In this document: piece by piece, positions 8,500 through 15,661 of the stretch | Layout: the number at the start of each line of letters is the position of its first letter | Numbering within the stretch: position 1 is the stretch's first letter | From: Bacteroidales bacterium | GTDB taxonomy: Bacteria > Bacteroidota > Bacteroidia > Bacteroidales > F082 | NCBI GenBank assembly: GCA_030683155.1 | Contig: JAUXMV010000058.1 | Location: 1-64,000 of the forward strand | Reading direction: 5' to 3' | Length of the DNA stretch: 64,000 nucleotides | Translations under genes and position numbers: made by a program | Notes under the pieces: generated by a model | What the model was told of the DNA's origin: nothing | Databases searched by the model: none | What the model saw: the letters and a program-made list of their open reading frames with translations, nothing else

Positions 8500-9333
8500 A
8501 TGTTTTTAGAATACCCTTACAGTCTGAGCGAAGTAAAGTTGCGTGCTCAGCAAATAGATCAAGATCAAATTTCTGATGAAGATCTTATTAGTGCATATAA
8601 AACGATTTTTGAATGCATTGATTTAACTACCCTTGAAGCAACAGACAATGCTGAAACCATTAAAGCTTTATGCGAAAAGGCTCTGAATTATAGCAATACC
8701 GGTGACGGAAGCACCGTTGCTGCGGTGTGCATTTATATGCCATTTATTAAACAGGCCAAAAATTTACTGGCTGGATCAGGCCTTCAGGTAGCAACTGTTG
8801 CCTGCTCCTTTCCTTCAGGTCAGCTCCCGCTTCCTCTAAAACTTGCAGAGGTTGGTTGGGCTGCAGCTGAAGGTGCCGACGAAATTGATATGGTGATTTC
8901 TCGCGGTAAAATGATCGAGAATGATTATGATACCATTTTGAATGAGGTTCAGTCAGTTAAAAAAGCATGCGGAAATGCTCATCTTAAGGTTATACTTGAA
9001 ACCGGGGAGCTTCAAAGTGTCGAATTGATAAGAAAAGCTTCAGAACTTGCTTTGCTTGGAGGCGCAGATTTCCTTAAAACTTCAACCGGAAAAGTCAGCC
9101 CGGCAGCAACCCCTGAGGCTGCTGTAATCATGCTTGATTCAATCATGGAATATTATCTGAAAACAGGTAAAAAGGTAGGTTTTAAACCCGCTGGTGGAAT
9201 CGCAGAGCCTGCTGTAGCCCTTACATACTACAAACTTGTAAAACGCATTCTTGGTGATGAATGGTTAAATAAAAAACTGTTCAGAATTGGAGCGAGCAGA
9301 CTTGCTGATAAAGTTAAAACACTGATAAGTTAA
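8500..9333 (+). CDS. deoC: Deoxyribose-phosphate aldolase
   Basis: It cleaves 2-deoxy-D-ribose 5-phosphate to glyceraldehyde 3-phosphate and acetaldehyde, in deoxynucleoside catabolism in the cytosol. The protein is 277 aa with the DeoC TIM-barrel. The Schiff-base Lys193 sits in ADFLKTSTGK and the second active-site Lys229 in GFKPAGG. The frame is open back to 8449, but those 17 codons overlap the promoter, so the ATG at 8500 (MFLEYPYSL) is chosen. It has its own promoter and no other deo genes nearby. Confidence 0.95.
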   Translation: MFLEYPYSLSEVKLRAQQIDQDQISDEDLISAYKTIFECIDLTTLEATDNAETIKALCEKALNYSNTGDGSTVAAVCIYMPFIKQAKNLLAGSGLQVATVACSFPSGQLPLPLKLAEVGWAAAEGADEIDMVISRGKMIENDYDTILNEVQSVKKACGNAHLKVILETGELQSVELIRKASELALLGGADFLKTSTGKVSPAATPEAAVIMLDSIMEYYLKTGKKVGFKPAGGIAEPAVALTYYKLVKRILGDEWLNKKLFRIGASRLADKVKTLIS

Positions 9334-9422
9334 TAGCAATCAAGTTATTGAATCCACGAAATCACCTGAACTATACCTTTATTGTTTTGTTTATTCAATC
9401 AGGTAATAATTTACTTAATTAC

Positions 9423-9452
9423 TTGCATTTTTATTGAGAATTGCTATTTTTG
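9423..9452 (+). promoter_or_regulatory. -33/-7 promoter of the T9SS thioredoxin-like gene
   Basis: TTG (9423-9425) and TATTTTTG (9445-9452) are 19 nt apart. The box lies inside the longest open frame, so translation should start at 9482. Confidence 0.7.
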
Positions 9453-9481
9453 TAAAATTATTTAAGAAATATCATAGCGGC

Positions 9482-10273
9482 ATGAAAAAAATTCTTTACT
9501 CTTTTTTAATTACATCTCTTTTCTTCCTTAATGTTAAGGCGCAAACGCCCCTAACAACTGCTGTTGATTTTGATATCAAAATTCTTGATGGTACTGTCAT
9601 TGAACTTTTTCCACTTCTTGATCAGAATAAAATAGTTGTGCTTGATTTTTTCTCTACTTCTTGCGGACCTTGTCAGACTTTTGCATATGATTTTCAGTTG
9701 GCATATGAGGCATTCGGCTCTAATGATGGAAATGTTGTTTTTTTAGGCATAAATTTTAATGGAACAAATGAAGATGTTCGCTTTTTCGATTCATTGTTTA
9801 ATGTTACAGTTCCAACAGCAAGTGGATTGGATGGTGGTGGCAACAAGGTTTTCAATGCATATCAAGTTGCGGCATACCCTACAGTGGTAGTTATCAAGCC
9901 AGATCACACGATTTCGTCTCAATATGTTTGGGAACCAAGTTTTGCTAACATTAGAGATGCAGTAATAAGTGCTGGTGGTCTTTTTGTAGGGCAAAACGAA
10001 AATGGTATTGGCGTAACTGCTTTTTCTTTGTTCCCTAATCCTTCATCATTTGAATCTATTCTTGAATTTGAACTTGAAAGCCCTTCATTGGTCTCAATCA
10101 ATATCAGGGATTTAAGCGGAAGACTGATTTCTGTACAACTTTCTGACACTTTCCTTCAAAAGGGCTTTCATCAGAAGAAAATAAATAGTGAATCACTCAT
10201 TAGTGGCATGTATCTTGTAGAATTATCTGTCGATAAAAGAACAACAATTAAAAAGTTGATTGTTCAAGACTAA
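9482..10273 (+). CDS. Secreted thioredoxin-fold (TlpA-like) protein with T9SS sorting domain
   Basis: The 263-aa protein has a signal peptide (1-19, ending NVKA-Q) and a redoxin domain with the dithiol motif C61-G-P-C64 (TSCGPCQTF). The C-terminal type A sorting domain runs from about 180 to the end (FPNPS, GMYLVEL, KKLIVQD). The fold points to thiol-disulfide exchange, and the tail implies export through the outer membrane rather than periplasmic residence, which is uncommon for TlpA-like proteins. A lipoprotein gene follows after 20 bp and is probably on the same transcript. Confidence 0.9.
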   Translation: MKKILYSFLITSLFFLNVKAQTPLTTAVDFDIKILDGTVIELFPLLDQNKIVVLDFFSTSCGPCQTFAYDFQLAYEAFGSNDGNVVFLGINFNGTNEDVRFFDSLFNVTVPTASGLDGGGNKVFNAYQVAAYPTVVVIKPDHTISSQYVWEPSFANIRDAVISAGGLFVGQNENGIGVTAFSLFPNPSSFESILEFELESPSLVSINIRDLSGRLISVQLSDTFLQKGFHQKKINSESLISGMYLVELSVDKRTTIKKLIVQD

Positions 10274-10293
10274 CAGATAATTTATACAGTTTT

Positions 10294-10701
10294 ATGCAAA
10301 AACCCCCTCTTTATCAAGCTATTTTATTGGTTTTTATCATTTTCAGCTTCACGGGTTGTGTTTTGGATGACGATATTGATCCCAACACTGATGATCCACA
10401 GGCAATATATATTGGAACCTGGAGTGTGAGTGACAATGAAACCAAAATAAACTACCAGGTATCAATAAGTCGAAATCCATCAAATTCGACTGAAGTTTTA
10501 CTTCAAAATTTTGCTGGTTCTGGAAGTACAGCTACTGCGCTTGTTACAGGAAAAACATTGACTTTAACCAGTCCTGTTATTGGAAACAATTGGGCGATTT
10601 CAGGCTCAGGAGTTTACAAAAATTCTTCAAGAATTGATTTTACATACAGCTTAACAATAGGAGGGAACCGCGAAAACAGGTTTGCTTTGTTTACGCGTTA
10701 G
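10294..10701 (+). CDS. Small lipoprotein of unknown function
   Basis: This 135-aa protein has an N-terminal signal ending in the lipobox FTGC (Cys22), then acidic residues (VLDDDIDPNTDD). Acidic residues after the lipid Cys often mark surface lipoproteins in Bacteroidota. The rest is Ser/Thr/Asn-rich and looks like a small beta-barrel or lipocalin-type fold (YIGTWSVSD at its start). No family was recognised. It follows the T9SS thioredoxin-like gene by 20 bp, so a shared role is possible but unproven. Confidence 0.75.
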   Translation: MQKPPLYQAILLVFIIFSFTGCVLDDDIDPNTDDPQAIYIGTWSVSDNETKINYQVSISRNPSNSTEVLLQNFAGSGSTATALVTGKTLTLTSPVIGNNWAISGSGVYKNSSRIDFTYSLTIGGNRENRFALFTR

Positions 10702-10702
10702 T

Positions 10703-11203
10703 TTAGTTCTCAATCTCTACCTTAATTTCAGTTTGCATATCGGTTAGTCGGGAAATAACATCTTCATATATTTTTTCCATCACCGCCGGCTTTTGATTGT
10801 AATACATCAAATTACTTTCAAGTATTTCAGGTGTTATACCATGATTTTCCATAAGTTGATGATACAATTCCGACTTTTGCTCGTCGTGTCCCTGTCCTAT
10901 ATTTCTTTTAAAATTGATTGTTCCTTCCACGAGGTGCACGTCCATTAATATGACTGTCATTTGCTCTTCAGATAATATTATTGCTGGTTTAGGTGCAGAT
11001 GAAGATGCCATATTGCATGAACTAAAGAAGTTTGCAGAAATAAAAACCATTAACAAAAACGATTTGTTTATCCTGCATAAATCAAATGCAAAAAGATGTT
11101 TAGATGCATAAATGTTTGAAATCACAAGACTAACAATAGTAAGTAAAGCTGGTCCGTATAATGAATAAGTACCTACCCGTCGGATTGATTGCATTGTATT
11201 CAT
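10703..11203 (-). CDS. DUF4296 family lipoprotein (start uncertain)
   Basis: The C-terminal 100 residues match DUF4296: LSEEQMTVILMDVHLVEG, then a helical segment with YHQLMENHGITPEI. A lipobox FFSSC lies at residue 63 counted from the ATG at 11203, far too deep for a normal signal. An ATG at 11078 would give an ideal lipoprotein signal (MRINKSFLLMVFISANFFSSC) but is one base out of frame, read ATG-C-AGG. So the natural start may be disrupted by a one-base insertion, or translation begins at the upstream ATG. The function of DUF4296 is unknown. The gene is convergent with the preceding lipoprotein, with 1 bp between stops. Confidence 0.75.
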   Translation of the reverse strand: MNTMQSIRRVGTYSLYGPALLTIVSLVISNIYASKHLFAFDLCRINKSFLLMVFISANFFSSCNMASSSAPKPAIILSEEQMTVILMDVHLVEGTINFKRNIGQGHDEQKSELYHQLMENHGITPEILESNLMYYNQKPAVMEKIYEDVISRLTDMQTEIKVEIEN

Positions 11204-11227
11204 TTTTTTATCTGTGTAAACAAAAAC

Positions 11228-11268
11228 AACGATGAATGTTACTCATTGTTCGGTTTACATTCATCGTT
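11228..11268 (-). terminator. Terminator of recQ
   Basis: AACGATGAATGT (11228-11239) pairs perfectly with ACATTCATCGTT (11257-11268). On the minus strand a T-rich run (TGTTTTTGTTT) follows. It lies 40 bp past the recQ stop and before the DUF4296 gene. Confidence 0.75.
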
Positions 11269-11309
11269 AATTAAAAGCCTGAGAAAAAATTCATGGCAAA
11301 TAATAAAAA

Positions 11310-13514
11310 TCAGTTTCCAATTTCAGACATGAATTTGATGCGCATAAGCCTGATTTCTTCTTCAGTGTATTCAGATTCGCCAAGTTCTTTCAGAGCATCT
11401 TCCACTGAATCACTTTCAGCTTCATTAAAATAATCATATATATCTTCCTGATGATATTCGTCTACAAACTCATCGATGTAGTATTTGATATCAATCCGTG
11501 TTCCACTTGCAACGATACTTTCAATTTCGGTGAGCAGTTCGCTGAATGAAAGATTTTTTGCGTAGGCGATGTCTTCCAATGGTAGTTTGCGGTCAATATT
11601 CTGGATGATATATACTTTCAGGCCGGATTTGTTGACTACTGACTTAACAACCATATCATTAGGCCGAATAATGTCGTTGTCTTCAACATATTGTCTGATA
11701 AGTTTTAAGAAGGGCTCTCCATATTTTACAGCTTTTCCTGTTCCTACACCAACAATTTGAGTAAGTTCATCTTGTGTGATGGGATACTGAATTGCCATGT
11801 CCTCAAGTGAAGGATCTTGAAAAATCACAAAAGGAGGCAAATTTTCTTTTTTTGACAATGCTTTACGCAAGTCTTTGAGCATGCTGAAAAGCTTGGTATC
11901 TGTACCACTTCCTTTTGGGCCGGTAGCTTTTGCATTTTCAAAATCTTCGTCATCAGGATTGTCATAATCATGATCTTTGGCAAGCATGATGGTGTAAGGT
12001 TTTTTGATAAAATCCTTACCTTCTTTGCTTATCTTTAAAATGCCGTAGTTTTCTATGTCTTTAACAAGCAGTCTGTTAACCAATGCCTGTCGAATAACGG
12101 CATTCCAGAATTTCTCATCTTCATCTTCGCCTGCTCCAAAAAACTCGTTCGTGTCGTGCTTTGCATTTTTTATGTCACCTGATTTTTTTCCAACGAGCAA
12201 CTCAGCTATATGTTTTGATTTAAACAATTGTTTGACGCTCACAACAGCCTCTAAAACAAGTTTAATCTCTTCCTGTCCGTCGAATTTTACTTTAGGATTC
12301 AAACAGTTATCGCAGGCACCACAGTTTTCATTTTCATAGCTTTCACCGAAATAGTGCAGCAATAGTTTGTGCCGGCAAATTGATGATTCTGCGTAGGTAA
12401 CAGTTTCGTTGAGTAGTTCTTTTGCAATTTCCTGTTCTGCCACATGCTTATCTTTCATGAACTTCTCGAGTTTTTGAATATCCTCGTAATTGTAGAAAGT
12501 GATGCAGTTTCCTTCGCCGTCATCTCTTCCGGCTCTTCCGGTTTCCTGATAATAACCTTCAAGGCTTTTTGGAATATCATGATGAATGACAAAACGAATA
12601 TCTGGTTTATCGATACCCATACCAAATGCAATTGTTGCTACAATCACTTCAGCTTCTTCCATCAGGAATTTATCCTGATTGAGGGTTCGGGTGGAGCTGT
12701 CGAGACCTGCATGATAAGGTAAAGCTCTTATGCCGTTTACAGCAAGTGTTTCGGCTATTTCTTCAACCTTTTTACGGCTGAGGCAATAAACGATGCCAGA
12801 CTTACCGGGGTTGTTTTTGATATACTTGATTATTTCTTTTGTAACATCTGAGTTTTTAGGCCGCACTTCATAATAAAGGTTTGGCCTGTCAAACGATGAC
12901 TTATAAATTTTCGCATTAGGGATTTCCAGGTTTTTCAGAATATCCTGCTGAACCTTTAAGGTTGCCGTTGCAGTGAGTGCAATCACAGGCAGAGTTTTAT
13001 CTATTGCATTGATAATTGGTCTTAATCTTCTATACTCAGGCCTGAAATCATGACCCCACTCAGAAATACAATGCGCTTCATCGATTGCAATAAACGAAAT
13101 TTTTAATGATTTCAGAAACTCGACCGTTTCGTCTTTTGTCAGAGATTCGGGTGCAACATAAAGAAGTTTTGTTTTTTTCGCAATAAGATCTTCTCTTACC
13201 TGGTGAAGCTCCATCCTTGACAAAGAAGAGTTCATCACGTGTGCGATACCAAATTCAGTACCGAAATTTCTTATGGTATCCACCTGATTTTTCATCAAAG
13301 CAATAAGTGGAGATACAACAATAGCAGTGCCTTCATTCATCAGTGCCGGCAATTGATAGCATAACGACTTACCGCCACCGGTTGGCATAACAACAAAAGT
13401 GTCATTTTTATCCAGAACACTCTTTATAATCGATTCCTGATTCCCTTTAAACTGATCAAAGCCGAAGATTTTCTTCAGCAACTCATGCAGACCATATTCA
13501 TCCTTTCTGGCCAT
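11310..13514 (-). CDS. recQ: ATP-dependent DNA helicase RecQ
   Basis: This 3'-5' helicase acts in recombination and replication-fork repair. The 734-aa protein has Walker A MPTGGGKSLCYQ (Lys about 49), the DEAH box AIDEAHCISEWGHDFRP, the motif VI region QETGRAGRDDGEG, the RecQ-C zinc cluster (CRHKLLLHYF...CGACDNC) and an HRDC domain around 560-640, followed by an acidic tail. The frame is open to 13550 through a TTG codon, but the ATG at 13514 is preceded by GAGGAGGAGAGA, a strong Shine-Dalgarno-like stretch that is rare in this phylum, so that start is preferred. It is divergent from kdsD. Confidence 0.95.
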   Translation of the reverse strand: MARKDEYGLHELLKKIFGFDQFKGNQESIIKSVLDKNDTFVVMPTGGGKSLCYQLPALMNEGTAIVVSPLIALMKNQVDTIRNFGTEFGIAHVMNSSLSRMELHQVREDLIAKKTKLLYVAPESLTKDETVEFLKSLKISFIAIDEAHCISEWGHDFRPEYRRLRPIINAIDKTLPVIALTATATLKVQQDILKNLEIPNAKIYKSSFDRPNLYYEVRPKNSDVTKEIIKYIKNNPGKSGIVYCLSRKKVEEIAETLAVNGIRALPYHAGLDSSTRTLNQDKFLMEEAEVIVATIAFGMGIDKPDIRFVIHHDIPKSLEGYYQETGRAGRDDGEGNCITFYNYEDIQKLEKFMKDKHVAEQEIAKELLNETVTYAESSICRHKLLLHYFGESYENENCGACDNCLNPKVKFDGQEEIKLVLEAVVSVKQLFKSKHIAELLVGKKSGDIKNAKHDTNEFFGAGEDEDEKFWNAVIRQALVNRLLVKDIENYGILKISKEGKDFIKKPYTIMLAKDHDYDNPDDEDFENAKATGPKGSGTDTKLFSMLKDLRKALSKKENLPPFVIFQDPSLEDMAIQYPITQDELTQIVGVGTGKAVKYGEPFLKLIRQYVEDNDIIRPNDMVVKSVVNKSGLKVYIIQNIDRKLPLEDIAYAKNLSFSELLTEIESIVASGTRIDIKYYIDEFVDEYHQEDIYDYFNEAESDSVEDALKELGESEYTEEEIRLMRIKFMSEIGN

Positions 13515-13615
13515 TCTCTCCTCCTCGGGTTTTATTTTTTTTGTGTTCAACTTTGTTTATAAACTACTAACGCATACTTTGCCCATAGCGTACAGCAACT
13601 TTAATTCTTTCTACA

Positions 13616-13623
13616 CAAATATA
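13616..13623 (-). promoter_or_regulatory. -7 box of recQ
   Basis: TATATTTG on the minus strand, about 100 nt upstream of the chosen recQ start. Confidence 0.45.
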
Positions 13624-14129
13624 AGCAATAAAAGATTCTTACGCTCAACAATTTTTTTTAAAAAATAATTCTACAATTTTTTTTATAGTTTACTTTATAG
13701 TTTTTAAAAAACTGATAAATAGAGACATAGAACAAAATATTTTCAAAAAAAATGAAAGAAATGTGTAAAAAAATATCTTTTTTCTTTTGTTTTGTGCGGT
13801 GTTGGGAACGATTTCGGAAGAAAAAAAATGAGCGCCCCGATATTTTCTGATGAAAAATAAATCAGTTTTTATCTTACTTTCTTTCTTTTAAGCTGATGAA
13901 AAAGTCGATTAAGCACCTGAAATCAAACAAATACGAAGCATTAGCAACATAAAACAGACAATTGGACTTAGTATCTTGCTGAACTCAATTTATTTTAAGG
14001 CCAAGTTTTGATCTTGATCAGTTAATCCAAAAAGTCATATTTGAAATGATTTAAAATTCCTGATTGCATTTAGCACATTCATAAGCAACGATTCCTTCTT
14101 TACCAACATCTTTTCTGTGGCACTTTTAT
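13624..14129. other. Intergenic region between recQ and kdsD
   Basis: AT-rich DNA with long A and T runs. No intact gene or RNA is seen. The only structure is a short minus-strand coding-like remnant (14051-14125), listed separately. Confidence 0.4.
14051..14125 (-). pseudogene. Possible remnant of a zinc-ribbon protein C-terminus
   Basis: The minus strand reads 24 codons ending in a stop that resemble a zinc-ribbon tail: CH near the start, then YECAKCNQEF. An in-frame stop lies directly upstream and there is no start codon, so it cannot be expressed as it stands. It is short enough to be chance. Confidence 0.3.
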
Positions 14130-14137
14130 TATTTTTG
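14130..14137 (+). promoter_or_regulatory. Possible -7 box of kdsD
   Basis: TATTTTTG matches TAnnTTTG. It would give a leader of about 100 nt before the ATG at 14244. Confidence 0.4.
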
Positions 14138-14243
14138 TGTTCAATTGTATAGCAATGCCAATAAACTCTTTTTGTTCTCGTTTGTTGCAATAGTATGATG
14201 ATGATATTATGTTTGAAGTAGCGTAGAAATTATAATTTTTCTA

Positions 14244-15233
14244 ATGGGTTTATATTCAGAAGATATTTTGAAAAATAAAGAAAAAATAAATCAATACGGG
14301 CGTAGCGTCATTGAAAGTGAACGAGACGCTATTTCTGGTCTTTTGCCTTTGCTGGATGATAATTTTGCAGGCGTTGTTAATCTTATCCTACAAAGTAAGG
14401 GCAAGGTGATTGTATCCGGAATCGGAAAAAGTGCAGTGATTGCGCAAAAAATTGTTGCAACTTTCAACTCAACCGGCACAACTTCAGTGTTTTTGCACGC
14501 TGCCGATGCTATTCATGGCGATTTAGGAATCATTCGCGACGAAGACATCATTATTATGTTGTCAAAAAGTGGTGAAACACCTGAAATTAAAGTTTTAGTT
14601 CCTTTATTAAAGGCAAGAGGCAATAAAATGGTAGCGATTGTTGGAAACAGAAACTCCTATCTCGCCAGCAGATCTGATTTTATTCTTGATGTCACTGTCT
14701 CCAAAGAAGCTTGTCCTAACAATCTGGCGCCAACGGCCAGCACTACTGCACAACTTGTTATGGGTGATGCAGTTGCCATAAGTCTGCTCATGTGCAGGGG
14801 GTTCACTGCATCTGATTTTGCACGTATTCATCCGGGGGGAGCCCTTGGAAAAAAACTTTATTTGCGTGTTGATGACATTTATTTAAAAAATGAAAAGCCT
14901 CAGGTATTTAAAGATGATGACCTCAGAAAAGTGATTGTCGAAATATCAGCAAAACGGCTTGGAGCTACTGCTGTTTTAGATGGTGAGCTGCTTTTGGGCA
15001 TTATCACTGATGGCGACTTAAGGCGTATGCTAATGAACAATCCTCGTCTCGATGCAATAAAAGCTTCGGATATAATGACAAAAAACCCAAAAAGCATCGC
15101 GCCATCTGATCATGTTGTAGATGCTCTTGCTATCATGCGTATGTACAATATTACCCAACTTCCCGTTATGGAAGGCAATATATATAAAGGTGTCATTCAC
15201 TTGCACGACATCCTTAACGAAGGAATTTTATAA
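14244..15233 (+). CDS. kdsD: Arabinose-5-phosphate isomerase (KdsD/KpsF family)
   Basis: It interconverts D-ribulose 5-phosphate and D-arabinose 5-phosphate, the first step of Kdo synthesis for lipopolysaccharide. The 329-aa protein has an N-terminal SIS domain (about 30-175: VSGIGKSAVIAQK, AADAIHGDLGI, SKSGETPE) and two CBS motifs (about 200-329: ITDGDLRRML and ITQLPVMEG). This is the standard family architecture. It is divergent from recQ and followed after 47 bp by an AhpD-like gene; lptB lies 3 kb downstream, which fits an envelope role. Confidence 0.94.
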   Translation: MGLYSEDILKNKEKINQYGRSVIESERDAISGLLPLLDDNFAGVVNLILQSKGKVIVSGIGKSAVIAQKIVATFNSTGTTSVFLHAADAIHGDLGIIRDEDIIIMLSKSGETPEIKVLVPLLKARGNKMVAIVGNRNSYLASRSDFILDVTVSKEACPNNLAPTASTTAQLVMGDAVAISLLMCRGFTASDFARIHPGGALGKKLYLRVDDIYLKNEKPQVFKDDDLRKVIVEISAKRLGATAVLDGELLLGIITDGDLRRMLMNNPRLDAIKASDIMTKNPKSIAPSDHVVDALAIMRMYNITQLPVMEGNIYKGVIHLHDILNEGIL

Positions 15234-15280
15234 TAAACTGATTTCTTTTTGTCACAATCACTTATAACTACCCTGAAAAA

Positions 15281-15631
15281 ATGAATAAAATAGAAGCATT
15301 CAATATTTACCGAAAAAAAATGAATGACAGAATGATGGCTGCGCCCAACAATAAAATTATGAAGCGCATCTACAGTCTTGATACATTAACATATGAACCT
15401 GGAGCGCTTGATTCAAAAACCAAAGAAATGCTTGGTTTGGTTGCATCAATGGTTCTAAAATGCGATGATTGCATTTACTATCATCTTGAGAAATGCAATG
15501 AATTGGGCGTAACGACGGATGAAATTATGGAGATTTTCGGAGTCGCCAATTTGGTTGGTGGAACAATTGTTATTCCTCATACGCGCAGAGCTTTGGAATT
15601 TTGGGATGAACTTCAGAATGAACATGATTAA
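15281..15631 (+). CDS. Carboxymuconolactone decarboxylase (AhpD-like) family protein
   Basis: This 116-aa all-helical protein has the AhpD-type redox motif C-D-D-C followed four residues later by His (KCDDCIYYHLEKC). Members act as peroxidase partners or decarboxylases. The CxxC-x3-H pattern favours a thiol-redox role rather than lactone decarboxylation. The helical core includes EIMEIFGVANLVGGTIVIPH. It is probably co-transcribed with kdsD and the following DUF5686 gene (30-bp gap). The substrate is unknown. Confidence 0.88.
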   Translation: MNKIEAFNIYRKKMNDRMMAAPNNKIMKRIYSLDTLTYEPGALDSKTKEMLGLVASMVLKCDDCIYYHLEKCNELGVTTDEIMEIFGVANLVGGTIVIPHTRRALEFWDELQNEHD

Positions 15632-15661
15632 GGATCATGAATTTTGGATTTAGCTTTTTCG

